Positions 43,817-53,062 of a stretch of 64,000 nt of DNA are shown one piece after another. The stretch lies in assembly GCA_031553435.1 (NCBI GenBank), contig JAVBLQ010000007.1, positions 1 through 64,000 on the forward strand, read 5' to 3'. The notes below the pieces were generated by a model. That model had not been told where the DNA came from. It worked only from the letters and a program-made list of their open reading frames with translations, and did not search any database. This DNA is from JAVBLQ01 sp031553435 (GTDB taxonomy: Bacteria; Bacteroidota; Bacteroidia; Bacteroidales; Azobacteroidaceae). The translations under genes and the position numbers were made by a program. How positions within the stretch are numbered: the stretch's first letter is position 1; each line of letters begins with the position of its first letter.

Positions 43817-43860
43817 TTTAATTTATCAATAAGCATAACTAAGATCGATTATATTTATTA

Positions 43861-43891
43861 CAAAGATAATTTGTTTTTACAAAAAACAAAT
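43861..43891 (-). promoter_or_regulatory. esterase promoter with embedded perfect hairpin
   Basis: On the minus strand the -7 box is TATCTTTG (43868-43861) and a -33 TTTG lies 18 bases upstream, close to the consensus spacing. The spacer plus -33 region is a perfect 10-bp inverted repeat, ATTTGTTTTT (43869-43878) with AAAAACAAAT (43882-43891), three-base loop. This symmetry between the promoter boxes could be an operator. The plus-strand araD promoter may be TATATTTC at 43968-43975, one mismatch from consensus. Confidence 0.5.
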
Positions 43892-44027
43892 CAGGAAATA
43901 AGACGGACTTTCACATTTTACCTGATAATATTTCAAAAATGTGTTTTATAACATAAAAAAATAAGCGTATATTTCAACACTTATTCTTAATATTGTACTC
44001 TCAATAGTCAAGTTAAAAAGAATATTT

Positions 44028-44717
44028 ATGGTTGAAATATTAAAAAAACAGGTTTTTGATGCTAATATAGAACTTGTTACACACGGATTGGTCATTTTCA
44101 CCTGGGGTAATGTGAGTGGAATCGATCGTGAAAAAGGATTGGTTGTCATCAAACCTTCAGGCGTTTCGTATGAGAATATGAAGGTTGTAGATATGGTTGT
44201 TCTTGATTTAGATGGGAATATTGTGGAAGGAACACTCAAACCTTCTTCAGATACGGCAACACATTTGGCTTTATACAAGGCATTTCCTAATATCGGCGGA
44301 ATTGTTCATACTCATTCTACTTATGCCACAGCCTGGGCGCAGACAGGATTGGATCTTCCTAATATCGGTACTACTCATGCCGACTATTTCAAAGATAATA
44401 TTCCTTGTACCCGGGGTATGACTTCTAAAGAAATTGAAGAACATTACGAATTGGAAACAGGTAATGTAATTGTTGAATGTTTCAGGGAAAAAGCTATAAG
44501 TGAAGATTATACCCCGGCAGTTTTAGTCAGCAATCATGGCCCTTTTGCGTGGGGAAAAGAGCCTCATAATGCTGTTCACAACGCTGTTGTTTTGGAACAG
44601 GTAACCAAAATGGCTTCAATCTCTTTTGCCATCAATCCTCAATTGAAAATGAATGAGGATTTGATTAAAAAGCACTTTTTCAGAAAACATGGTCCAGGTG
44701 CATATTATGGACAGTAA
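44028..44717 (+). CDS. araD: L-ribulose-5-phosphate 4-epimerase
   Basis: The 229-residue class II aldolase-fold enzyme converts L-ribulose 5-phosphate to D-xylulose 5-phosphate. It has TWGNVSGIDREKGLVVIKPSG, the zinc ligands in VHTHSTYATAWAQ and a third histidine in HGPFAWG. First gene of the arabinose operon araD-araA-araB-transporter. Length is that of E. coli AraD. Confidence 0.95.
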   Translation: MVEILKKQVFDANIELVTHGLVIFTWGNVSGIDREKGLVVIKPSGVSYENMKVVDMVVLDLDGNIVEGTLKPSSDTATHLALYKAFPNIGGIVHTHSTYATAWAQTGLDLPNIGTTHADYFKDNIPCTRGMTSKEIEEHYELETGNVIVECFREKAISEDYTPAVLVSNHGPFAWGKEPHNAVHNAVVLEQVTKMASISFAINPQLKMNEDLIKKHFFRKHGPGAYYGQ

Positions 44718-44719
44718 AT

Positions 44720-44805
44720 TCAATGTGCCGATTTTTCAATATGCCAATATGCCAATGAAAGGAAGTAATTTTACCAATTGGTATATCAGCACATTAGTAT
44801 ATTAA
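44720..44805. repeat. degenerate hairpin, TGCCAATA word family
   Basis: The left side has CAATGTGCCGATT and CAATATGCCAATATGCCAAT, and the right side CCAATTGGTATATCAGCAC and ATTAGTATATT, which pair imperfectly. It separates araD from araA. The better-preserved relative is at 46343 between araA and araB. Confidence 0.5.
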
Positions 44806-44825
44806 TAAATTTAAATATAATCACT

Positions 44826-46328
44826 ATGGAATTTAAAGATTTGGAAATTTGGTTTGTCACAGGAGCTCAGCTTCTGTATGGAGGAGATGCAGTAATACAT
44901 GTAGATGCACACTCTAATGAAATGGTGAAAGGACTGAACGATTCGGGAATTCTTCCGATAAAAGTAGTTTATAAAGGTACGGCAAATTCATCGGCTGAGG
45001 TTTCGGCAATTATGCGGGCCGCTAACGGTGATACAAAATGTGCCGGTATGATAACCTGGATGCATACTTTTTCACCTGCAAAAATGTGGATTCATGGTTT
45101 AATGGACTACAAAAAACCTTTACTCCACCTCCATACTCAATACAACAAAGAAATTCCCTGGAATGAAATCGATATGGATTTCATGAACCTGAACCAATCG
45201 GATCATGGCGACCGCGAATTCGGTCATATTACCAGTCGCCTGCGCAAACCTCGGAAAGTAGTGGTAGGCTACTGGAAAGAAGAAGAAACGCAAAAGAAAA
45301 TCGCATCCTGGATGCGTGTTTGTGCCGGATGGGCAGATGCTCAGGATATGCTTATCATCCGTTTTGGCGACAATATGAATAATGTAGCCGTAACGGACGG
45401 AGATAAAGTGGAAGCCGAAATCCGTTTGGGATATCATGTCGATAATGCGCCTATTGCCACATTAGTTCCTTATGTGGAAGCTGTTACGGAATCAGAGATC
45501 GATGCGGCGATTGCCGGATACGAAAAAAATTATGACTTTGCCGATGATTGTAAAAAAGGTGCGGAAAAACATCAGTTTGTACGTGACGCGGCAGCTCAGG
45601 AAATCGGACTCCGCCGTTTTCTTCAGGATAAAGGCGCCAAAGGATTTACAACAAGCTTCAACGAACTGGAAGGCATGAAGCAATTGCTGGGATTTGCTTC
45701 TCAACGCCTGATGGCGGAAGGTTACGGATTCGGGGCGGAAGGAGACTGGAAGTCGGCAGCGCTTGTTCGCACCATGTGGGTGATGGGACGAGGATTATCC
45801 GGCGGTCAATCATTCCTTGAAGATTACACATTGAATTTTGACGGAGAAAACAGTACCATTCTTCAATCTCACATGCTGGAAATCAATCCGGATATTACTG
45901 GTACAAAACCCCGCATTGAAGTTCATTTTCTGGGAATCGGTGATGCCCGTACATGTGCTCGTCTGGTATTCCAGGCTCATAAAGGAGAAGGCGTTGCTGC
46001 TACCATCGTGGATATGGGCAACCGTTTCCGTATGATTGTCAATGAAGTTGAAGTCAGGGAACCGAAAGCGCTTCCGAAACTTCCCGTTGCTTGTGCTTTA
46101 TGGAAACCGATGCCGAACTTCGAAATAGGCGCCGGGGCATGGATTCTGGCCGGAGGCACTCACCACTCATGTTTCTCATTCTCTCTTACAACTGAAATGA
46201 TGGAAGATTATGCCGAAATTGCTGATATTGAAATGTTGATTATTGATAAAAATACCAACATCCGTCAGTTCCGTCAGGATTTGAGAAATAATGAAGTTTA
46301 TTATATGTTAAATAAAGCATTAAGATAA
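44826..46328 (+). CDS. araA: L-arabinose isomerase
   Basis: The 500-residue enzyme converts L-arabinose to L-ribulose. Typical blocks are EIWFVTGAQLLYGGDAV at the N-terminus, WMHTFSPAKMWI, the metal-site glutamates in FTTSFNELEGMKQL and AEGYGFGAEGDWKSAAL, and the histidines in LQSHMLEINP and GGTHHSCFS. ATG 44826 gives the usual MEFKDLEIWF start; the longer reading begins inside the repeat. Confidence 0.95.
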   Translation: MEFKDLEIWFVTGAQLLYGGDAVIHVDAHSNEMVKGLNDSGILPIKVVYKGTANSSAEVSAIMRAANGDTKCAGMITWMHTFSPAKMWIHGLMDYKKPLLHLHTQYNKEIPWNEIDMDFMNLNQSDHGDREFGHITSRLRKPRKVVVGYWKEEETQKKIASWMRVCAGWADAQDMLIIRFGDNMNNVAVTDGDKVEAEIRLGYHVDNAPIATLVPYVEAVTESEIDAAIAGYEKNYDFADDCKKGAEKHQFVRDAAAQEIGLRRFLQDKGAKGFTTSFNELEGMKQLLGFASQRLMAEGYGFGAEGDWKSAALVRTMWVMGRGLSGGQSFLEDYTLNFDGENSTILQSHMLEINPDITGTKPRIEVHFLGIGDARTCARLVFQAHKGEGVAATIVDMGNRFRMIVNEVEVREPKALPKLPVACALWKPMPNFEIGAGAWILAGGTHHSCFSFSLTTEMMEDYAEIADIEMLIIDKNTNIRQFRQDLRNNEVYYMLNKALR

Positions 46329-46342
46329 TTTGCCAATGAATC

Positions 46343-46390
46343 AATATGCCAATGTGCCAATCAGGGTTTTCATTGGCATATTGGCATATT
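46343..46390. repeat. hairpin, AATATGCCAATGTGCCAAT family
   Basis: Arms 46343-46361 and 46372-46390 match at 18 of 19 positions; each holds two tandem ATATGCCA-type words. The loop is ten bases. It lies inside the ara operon between isomerase and kinase and may set their relative expression or stabilise the upstream message. Confidence 0.55.
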
Positions 46391-46412
46391 AACTAATTGA
46401 CACATTGAAAAC

Positions 46413-48077
46413 ATGAAATATATCATAGGACTAGATTATGGCTCTGATTCTTGCAGGGCTATTATCACAGATGCATCAAACGGAAAAGAAATTGCTACGG
46501 CGGTGAAATATTATCCCCGCTGGATGGAAGGAAAATATTGCGATCCGAAAGCAAATCAATACCGGCAGCATCCGCTCGATTACATCGAAGTGTTGGAAGG
46601 AGCCATTAAAGAAGCTTTATCGAAATCGCCCGCCGGAACTGCTGAAAATATTGCCGGAATAGCTTTCGACACCACCGGTTCCACACCTGTTTTGACAGAT
46701 AATAATGGTACTCCGTTGGCTTTGTTACCTGAATTTGCAGAAAACCCCAATGCCATGTTTGTGCTTTGGAAAGACCATACGGCCATCAAGGAAGCCGCTG
46801 AAATCAATAAATTAGCAAAAGAATGGAAAATAGATTATACCGCTTACGAAGGCGGAATTTATTCTTCCGAATGGGTTTGGGCGAAAATGTTGCACGTGCT
46901 CCGCGAAGATGAAAAAGTACGCAAAGTCGCTTATTCATGGGTCGAACATTGTGACTGGTTACCCGGATTAATTACCGGAAATTGTAAGCCCGAAACCATG
47001 CCGAGAAGCCGTTGCGCTTCCGGACATAAAGCGATGTGGCACAAATCATGGGGCGGATTGCCTTCAGAAGAATTCCTGACTAAATTAGATCCGATCCTTG
47101 CCGGATATCGTTCGCGTTTGTATTCGGATACTTTTCCAAGTGATGTAAAAGTTGGCAATCTGACCGAAGAATGGGCCAAACGCCTGGGCTTGACTACCAA
47201 TGTTGCCGTTGCAGTCGGCGCTTTCGATTGTCATATGGGAGCAGTCGGTGCGCAAATCAAACCAGGCGATTTTGTTCGTGTCATTGGTACTTCTACCTGT
47301 GATATTATGGCGGTTCCTTACAATGAAATCGGTGATAAATTGATCCCCGGTATTTGTGGGCAAGTGGATGGTTCTGTAATTCCGGGAATGGTCGGACTGG
47401 AAGCCGGACAATCCGGTTTCGGTGATATTTATGCATGGTTCAAACGGGTATTGGAATGGCCAATTCGTAATTTAATCGGTAATTCGAGTTTGTTGGATGC
47501 TGCTACAAAAGAAAAACTAATTACAGAAGCTACTGATGCAATTATACCTCAACTGACCAAAGAAGCCGAAAAAATTCCGGTAAGCGAGAGTACAATCATC
47601 GCTACCGACTGGATGAACGGCCGCCGTACACCGGATGCCAATCAATTATTGAAAGGTTCCATCACTGGATTGACATTGGGAAGTACTGCTCCTTTAATTT
47701 TCCGCGCATTGGTTGAAGCCACCGCTTTCGGCTCCAAAGCTATTGTTGACCGTTTCTTGGAAAATGGCATTGAGATCAAAGAAGTTATCGGTATTGGCGG
47801 GATTTCTTTGAAATCTCCTTTTGTCATGCAAACATTAGCTGATGTATTGGGAATGCCGATCAAAGTCGCTAAATCAGAACAAGCTTGCGCCTTTGGAGCC
47901 GCTATGTTCGGCGCAGTTGTCGCAGGAGTTTATCCAACAATTGAAGATGCTCAAAATGCAATGGGACAAGGTTTTGCTTTTGAATACAAACCCAATATGG
48001 ATAACCACAAATTGTATGCTGAATTATATCAAAAATACCAACAAATCGGGAAATTCAGCGAAATGCAAAATAATTGA
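46413..48077 (+). CDS. araB: ribulokinase
   Basis: The 554-residue FGGY-family kinase phosphorylates L-ribulose. The N-terminal GLDYGSDSCRAIITDASNG, substrate-region WWKDH-like FVLWKDHTAI, the central GTSTCDIM and the C-terminal GIGGISLKSPFVMQTLADVLGMP blocks are in place. The family name of the second signature, GxxxGAMFGAVVAG-like (ACAFGAAMFGAVVAG), is clear. Third gene of the operon. Confidence 0.94.
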   Translation: MKYIIGLDYGSDSCRAIITDASNGKEIATAVKYYPRWMEGKYCDPKANQYRQHPLDYIEVLEGAIKEALSKSPAGTAENIAGIAFDTTGSTPVLTDNNGTPLALLPEFAENPNAMFVLWKDHTAIKEAAEINKLAKEWKIDYTAYEGGIYSSEWVWAKMLHVLREDEKVRKVAYSWVEHCDWLPGLITGNCKPETMPRSRCASGHKAMWHKSWGGLPSEEFLTKLDPILAGYRSRLYSDTFPSDVKVGNLTEEWAKRLGLTTNVAVAVGAFDCHMGAVGAQIKPGDFVRVIGTSTCDIMAVPYNEIGDKLIPGICGQVDGSVIPGMVGLEAGQSGFGDIYAWFKRVLEWPIRNLIGNSSLLDAATKEKLITEATDAIIPQLTKEAEKIPVSESTIIATDWMNGRRTPDANQLLKGSITGLTLGSTAPLIFRALVEATAFGSKAIVDRFLENGIEIKEVIGIGGISLKSPFVMQTLADVLGMPIKVAKSEQACAFGAAMFGAVVAGVYPTIEDAQNAMGQGFAFEYKPNMDNHKLYAELYQKYQQIGKFSEMQNN

Positions 48078-48153
48078 GTAATAGAATAACTGAGTAACTG
48101 AATGACAGATAAAATCAATTATTCCGTTATTCAACATTAATAATTGAAATATT

Positions 48154-49899
48154 ATGAATTGGAACTCACATGAATTTATATGGCTCGACTGGGCTATTAT
48201 TGCAATTGGGATTTTAGCTGTGACATGGGCTGTCTGGCGTTCGATACAAAAAGACAAACGTTTGCAACAGGGCGCTGACAGCGAAGACTATCTGTTCGGT
48301 AAAGGTGAGCCATGGTATATCATTGGGGCTGCCATCTTTGCTGCAAACATCGGATCCGAACACCTTGTAGGGCTTGCCGGTACAGGTGCAAAAGCCGGTG
48401 TAGGCATGGCGCACTGGGAAATGCAAGGCTGGATGATACTCATTTTGGGGTGGCTTTTTGTGCCATTCTACCAGCTTATGAACAATAAAATGGAGAAAAT
48501 CATCACCATGCCCGACTTTCTTAAATATCGCTACACGCCGGCAACAGGTTCGTGGCTATCTATCATCACTCTTATAGCATATGTATTGACCAAAGTAAGT
48601 GTTACGGCATTTACCGGAGGTATCTTTATGGAGAGCCTTTTAGGTTTGCCTTTCTGGTACGGGGCAATTGGTTTGATAGTTTTAACAGGTATTTTTACCG
48701 TTCTGGGCGGTATGAAGGGAGTGATGACATTGTCAGCCATTCAAACGCCTATCCTTATCCTTGGTTCATTCCTTGTGCTTTTTCTGGGATTGTCAGCGCT
48801 CGGAGGAGGCAGTATTGCTGATGGTTGGGCTGCAATGATTGACTACTCTAAAACACTGAACGTAGGTGCAGATGGTGTTGCATATGGTACTAACCACATG
48901 TTCCATTTCGAGACTGGTGATCCGTTGTATGACGACTATCCCGGTTTCTGGGTATTTATCGGAGCGTCAATTATCGGTTTCTGGTATTGGTGTACCGACC
49001 AACACATTGTTCAACGTGTACTCGGACAACGTAAAGGTGAATCTAACGAGGAAGTAATGAAACGTGCACGCAGAGGTACTATTGCAGCCGGTTATTTCAA
49101 ATTGTTGCCTGTATTTATGTTCTTGATACCGGGTATGGTTGCTGCCGCATTGGCTGCGCGTCCGGATAGTGGTTTCACATTGAATGATCCGGATACCGCC
49201 TTTGGTTCAATGGTAAAATTTGTTTTGCCTGCGGGAGTAAAAGGTATTGTTACGATAGGTTTCATATCGGCATTGGTTGCTTCTTTGGCCGCATTCTTCA
49301 ACTCTTGTGCAACGCTGTTTACAGAAGATTTTTATAAACCGAAGTTCAAAAATAAAAGTGAAAGCAACTATGTTTTGGTCGGTCGTATTGCTACAATTGT
49401 GGTAGTGGTGCTTGGTATTATATGGATACCTGTGATGATGAGTCTCGGTAGTCTTTACGATTATTTGCAGGGTATTCAATCGTTGCTTGCTCCTGCGATG
49501 GTAGCAGTATTCGCACTGGGTATATTTTCCAAAAAAATTACGCCCAAGGCGGGAGAAGTCGGTATGATAGTGGGTTTTGTTCTTGGTATGTTGCGTTTGC
49601 TGACCAACATTTTTACAAATACAGGTAAGGATGTGATGACAGGCTGGTATTGGGAAGGTACCACCTGGTTTTGGCAAACTAACTGGCTTATTTTTGAGAT
49701 ATGGCTACTTGTCTTCATCATATTGCTGATGGTTGTGGTGTCGTTTTTTACTGCGAAACCGACTGCTCAACAGATCGAGGCTATCACTTTCACCAGTGAT
49801 TACAAGAAACAAATCGGAAAGAGCTGGAACATGTGGGATGTTATCGCATCGCTTGGTGTTGTTGTTCTTTGTGCGCTGTTTTATTGGTATTTCTGGTAA
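48154..49899 (+). CDS. sodium:solute symporter (SSS family), probable arabinose transporter
   Basis: The 581-residue protein has about 13-14 membrane helices. It contains IGAAIFAANIGSEHLVGLAGTGAKAG at the first helices, the SSS signature region around WYWCTDQHIVQRVLGQRKG, and FISALVASLAAFFNSCATLFTEDFY in the conserved core. Similarity is to the SGLT branch. Position directly after araB points to L-arabinose uptake, which is inference. An extra helix at the C-terminus is normal for this branch. Confidence 0.9.
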   Translation: MNWNSHEFIWLDWAIIAIGILAVTWAVWRSIQKDKRLQQGADSEDYLFGKGEPWYIIGAAIFAANIGSEHLVGLAGTGAKAGVGMAHWEMQGWMILILGWLFVPFYQLMNNKMEKIITMPDFLKYRYTPATGSWLSIITLIAYVLTKVSVTAFTGGIFMESLLGLPFWYGAIGLIVLTGIFTVLGGMKGVMTLSAIQTPILILGSFLVLFLGLSALGGGSIADGWAAMIDYSKTLNVGADGVAYGTNHMFHFETGDPLYDDYPGFWVFIGASIIGFWYWCTDQHIVQRVLGQRKGESNEEVMKRARRGTIAAGYFKLLPVFMFLIPGMVAAALAARPDSGFTLNDPDTAFGSMVKFVLPAGVKGIVTIGFISALVASLAAFFNSCATLFTEDFYKPKFKNKSESNYVLVGRIATIVVVVLGIIWIPVMMSLGSLYDYLQGIQSLLAPAMVAVFALGIFSKKITPKAGEVGMIVGFVLGMLRLLTNIFTNTGKDVMTGWYWEGTTWFWQTNWLIFEIWLLVFIILLMVVVSFFTAKPTAQQIEAITFTSDYKKQIGKSWNMWDVIASLGVVVLCALFYWYFW

Positions 49900-49907
49900 G
49901 AAGTTGA

Positions 49908-49966
49908 GACAAGGTGACAGAGAGTGACGAGGTTATCACTCGTCACCTTGTCACTTTTCGTCACTA
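49908..49966. terminator. hairpin between symporter and sppA, GTGAC word family
   Basis: GACAAGGTGACAGAGAGTGA words (left) and CTCGTCACCTTGTCACTTTT words (right) can pair in two registers: GTGACGA with TCGTCAC around a nine-base loop, or GACAAGGTGAC with GTCACCTTGTC. It sits between convergent genes, three bases before the sppA stop region, so a bidirectional terminator is likely. Confidence 0.5.
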
Positions 49967-49971
49967 CTTAA

Positions 49972-51774
49972 TTATTCTTGAATGCCATACGGCGAAACAG
50001 CCATTCTACAATCAAGTGATTGTAAGCCTTGCAATAATCTGAGTTCGTTGTATTCTTTTTCTCCCATCATCTTTTTGATGAAACTTTGTTTCATTTCTCC
50101 GAATGATTCTTCCATCAATTGAGTGAAAAAATCTTTTGTTTCAGGATATTTGGATATACCATAGCTTGTAATATTAGCTTTTGCTGCTGCAATTTTGATG
50201 GCATCATCTAATCCACCGAGAACATCAACTAATCCGAGTTTTATAGCTTGGTTTCCTGTCCAGACGCGACCTTGACCGATGGAATCGATTTCTGCTTTTG
50301 TTTTTGAACGACCATCAGCACAACGTGTTAAGAATAAGTCGTAACCTCTTTCAACATAAGCCTGGATCATTCTTTTTTCTTCATCATTAAATGGTTTGGT
50401 AGGAATTCCTACAAACGGAAGGCCGGCTCCGCCTATCGTTGAGTGTTTGTTTGTTTTTACTTCGTCGTAAGTCAATCCCATTTTCTTAGCCAATGCTTCT
50501 CCTTCGGGAATTAATCCGAAGATACCAATCGAACCGGTCAATGTATTGGGTTCTGCCACAATCGTATCGGCGGCACAAGATATGTAATATCCTCCGGAAG
50601 CGGCATAATTACCCATGGAAACGATGACTGGTTTTACTTTTTTCAGGTCCATTACGGCTTTCCAGATTTGTTCGGATTCGTAAGCGCTTCCACCTCCTGA
50701 ATTTACACGGAAGACAACAGCTTTGATGTCTTTATCTTTTTTTACTTTTTCAAATACTTCTACATATTCTTTGGAAGTAATTGTATTTTCTCCGGCAAAT
50801 AATCCTTTTTCTAGTTCTCCCACAATGCTACCTTCTGCGTAAATAACAGCGATTTGTTCTTTATTTTTATTCTTTTCTTTGAAGTTTACTGTTTTGAGAT
50901 CAGAAATAGTGGCTAATCTTAAATCTTTATCATCTTCTATTTTAACCAATTCTTTCAGATATTTTTTTACATCTTCTTCATACATAAGCGTATCGACTAA
51001 ATTATATTTTATATAACTTTCAGGTGAAGAAAATGCCATACATTCGTCAGCGTAGTTATTCAGATTTTCTATGGAAATTTTTCTGTTTTCGGAAACGCCT
51101 TTCAAATAATTTCCCCATACGTCATTTAGATAAGAAGTGATTTGTTCGCGGTTTGCATCACTCATTTTATCTGAAATATAGGGTTCGACAGCAGATTTGT
51201 AGGTTCCTACTTTGAATACCTGGAAGTTGATTCCCAATTTTTCATATAATCCTTTGGAGAATTGAATAGTTGCCCCCAATCCGCTCAAATCGAGCATTCC
51301 TTGCGGGTTGATGATCACTTTATCTGCAACTGAGGCCAAATAATATGTACCTTGATGATAACTGTCGCCATAGGCAACCACAAATTTACCGCTTGATTTG
51401 AAGTCGATTAATGCTTTTCTGATAGGTTCCAGATTGGCGAATCCGGTTCCGAAATATTCGGCTTTAATATAGATTCCTTTGATTTTGTCATTTTCTTTTG
51501 CTTTTTTGATGGCATCCAGGATGTCATCCAACACAACAGGAGCATTTGCTTTACTGCCGGATAAAAAGAGGAATGGATTTGAAATTTCGCGATCTTTTAA
51601 CATTCCATTCAGATTGAGGGATAAAATGGTTTGATCCTGTAAATTGTACTTTGGTTTACTTCCGGCAGAAGCAATCACACCAATAAAAACAATGAATGAA
51701 ATAATGCTTAAAATCGTACTGCCGATAATAACTCCCAGCGTGGAAGCAAGCAATGTTTTGAAAAAACTTTTCAT
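49972..51774 (-). CDS. sppA: signal peptide peptidase SppA, long (67K) type
   Basis: This 600-residue membrane-anchored serine protease with a Ser-Lys dyad clears cleaved signal peptides. An N-terminal helix (residues 12-35) is followed by two tandem Clp-like domains. The catalytic lysine is in the first (VGTYKSAVEPYI) and the serine in the second (NYAASGGYYISC), as in E. coli SppA, then TLTGSIGIFG. Both residues are present. Confidence 0.93.
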   Translation of the reverse strand: MKSFFKTLLASTLGVIIGSTILSIISFIVFIGVIASAGSKPKYNLQDQTILSLNLNGMLKDREISNPFLFLSGSKANAPVVLDDILDAIKKAKENDKIKGIYIKAEYFGTGFANLEPIRKALIDFKSSGKFVVAYGDSYHQGTYYLASVADKVIINPQGMLDLSGLGATIQFSKGLYEKLGINFQVFKVGTYKSAVEPYISDKMSDANREQITSYLNDVWGNYLKGVSENRKISIENLNNYADECMAFSSPESYIKYNLVDTLMYEEDVKKYLKELVKIEDDKDLRLATISDLKTVNFKEKNKNKEQIAVIYAEGSIVGELEKGLFAGENTITSKEYVEVFEKVKKDKDIKAVVFRVNSGGGSAYESEQIWKAVMDLKKVKPVIVSMGNYAASGGYYISCAADTIVAEPNTLTGSIGIFGLIPEGEALAKKMGLTYDEVKTNKHSTIGGAGLPFVGIPTKPFNDEEKRMIQAYVERGYDLFLTRCADGRSKTKAEIDSIGQGRVWTGNQAIKLGLVDVLGGLDDAIKIAAAKANITSYGISKYPETKDFFTQLMEESFGEMKQSFIKKMMGEKEYNELRLLQGLQSLDCRMAVSPYGIQE

Positions 51775-51846
51775 GTTGTAAATTTATTTAATTATTTAAC
51801 ATATTTTTAATGCTATTACTTGTGAATGGTGAATAGTATTTACATT

Positions 51847-52071
51847 CTACAATATACCATTCACTATATCATCTCTGAATTCTAAAATATCTCCCGGTTG
51901 ACAATTCAATTCTTTGCAAAGCGCTTCCAGCGTATTGAAGCGTATTGCTTTTGCTTTTCCTGTTTTTAAGATGGAAAGATTGGCCGGTGTAATATCCACT
52001 TTTTCCGAAAGTTCATTCAATGATATCTTTCGTTTGGCCATCATCACATCTAAATTAACAATTATAGACAT
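51847..52071 (-). CDS. XRE-family (YozG-like) transcriptional regulator
   Basis: The 74-residue protein is a single HTH domain: MMAKRKISLNELSEKVDIT leads into the recognition helix region PANLSILKTGKAKAIRFN, ending with LEALCKELNCQPGDILEF. This is the short Cro-like type that regularly accompanies DUF2975 membrane proteins. It follows the DUF2975 gene by 11 bases and is a good candidate to bind the large dyad at 52756-52847. Confidence 0.9.
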   Translation of the reverse strand: MSIIVNLDVMMAKRKISLNELSEKVDITPANLSILKTGKAKAIRFNTLEALCKELNCQPGDILEFRDDIVNGIL

Positions 52072-52082
52072 TTCTTGAAATT

Positions 52083-52751
52083 TTAGATAGTTAAGTCTTG
52101 TTCTTCTTTCATATTCAATGCAATACTAAACATTTCGGAGAGTAATAATATGACTCCTCCTAACATTAACATACTGACTTCCGGAACATAAGGTTGTATT
52201 GCATAACCTTCTATTTTTATTGTATTCAAAGCCATTCTATAATCGAACTGACCAATAAAAGTTTCAATCAAGAATAATATAATGACGAATTTACCCAACC
52301 ACTTAATCCTCTTCAAATTCTTCATATCAAATATTCTATTATTTTGAACAGATTGGATAATATTGAACATATAAATGGGTATTGCAATGAAAACTCCCAA
52401 ATAAATAAGAGCAAAGACTAATGACATAATCTTAAATATTTTATCATACCAATTGAAATGTTTTTCGTGTAGTTCAGCTTTTACAATGAATCCTATTGAT
52501 TCAAAATTTATTATTTCTCCTGTTATGGAGTTAATCATTTTTTGAGGGTAAGAGTATGCTCCCAATGATGGTTCTGCATTTATGTGGTATACATTAACAG
52601 ATGAGTGATTTTTATTTTCCTTTTTGACAGAATTTCGTCCCTCATTGAATCCTGCCATAAATGATGAGGATGTAGAATGAAAATGAGATACGATAGAATA
52701 AATATAGATTACTCCTACCAGTAAAAAATAAAATTTGAGTTTTTTATTCAT
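52083..52751 (-). CDS. DUF2975 membrane protein
   Basis: The 222-residue protein has about four membrane helices: FYFLLVGVIYIYSIVSHF, IMSLVFALIYLGVFIAIPIY, FVIILFLIETFIGQF and SMLMLGGVILLLSEMFSIAL. A polar loop of about 70 residues follows the first helix. The spacing and the partner HTH gene identify the DUF2975 family, of unknown function. First gene of the two-gene unit behind a strong promoter and dyad. Confidence 0.85.
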   Translation of the reverse strand: MNKKLKFYFLLVGVIYIYSIVSHFHSTSSSFMAGFNEGRNSVKKENKNHSSVNVYHINAEPSLGAYSYPQKMINSITGEIINFESIGFIVKAELHEKHFNWYDKIFKIMSLVFALIYLGVFIAIPIYMFNIIQSVQNNRIFDMKNLKRIKWLGKFVIILFLIETFIGQFDYRMALNTIKIEGYAIQPYVPEVSMLMLGGVILLLSEMFSIALNMKEEQDLTI

Positions 52752-52755
52752 AATT

Positions 52756-52847
52756 CAATAATTATTTATCGTTTTTCGATATGCAAAGATAAATCATATT
52801 TTTTGAATAAAACAAATTATTTATTGAAAAACGATAAATAATTATTG
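52756..52847 (-). promoter_or_regulatory. promoter bracketed by a perfect 22-bp inverted repeat
   Basis: Arms 52756-52777 and 52826-52847 are perfect 22-bp reverse complements; each contains TTTATCGTTTTTC or its complement. Between them on the minus strand lie a -7 box TATCTTTG (52791-52784) and a -33 TTTG about 21 bases upstream. One arm covers the region just upstream of -33 and the other lies four bases before the DUF2975 ATG. The arrangement suggests paired operators for the co-encoded HTH protein, possibly looping, or a switch in the leader RNA. Confidence 0.6.
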
Positions 52848-52870
52848 CAAAAAGAGAATTTCTATTTGGC

Positions 52871-52940
52871 TTGCCGCGAATTACACGAATTAATACGAAA
52901 TATTAAAAAAATTCGTACTTATTCGTATAATTCGCGGCAA
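52871..52940. repeat. hairpin, GCCGCGAATTA / ATTCGCGGCAA type
   Basis: Arms 52871-52899 and 52912-52940 pair at 26 of 29 positions with a 12-base loop. The outer TTGCCGCGAATTA is followed by ACGAATTAATACGAA words. I recall very similar sequences scattered between genes in many Bacteroidetes genomes. It separates the HTH/DUF2975 promoter region from the divergent pst promoter. Confidence 0.6.
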
Positions 52941-53015
52941 ATAATAAAAACCCGATTCTTCGAAATCTTAATCATTTTGTAACATTTTCTTTCCAACTCT
53001 GTAATATTCACGGGA

Positions 53016-53023
53016 TATTTTTG
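53016..53023 (+). promoter_or_regulatory. pstS promoter -7 box
   Basis: TATTTTTG matches TAnnTTTG, 39 bases before the pstS ATG. Upstream, TTGTAAC (52977) and CTGTAAT (52999) lie about 22 bases, two helical turns, apart and resemble Pho-box half sites; that reading is weak. Confidence 0.45.
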
Positions 53024-53062
53024 CAGTGTAAAATAAAATCAACTAAAAAAACAATTTACAAA

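Noticed and set aside
49207..49677. 156-codon minus-strand frame inside the sodium symporter gene
   Set aside because: It is the antisense shadow of a well-supported membrane protein and its product is His/Tyr/Thr-rich with no recognisable domain.
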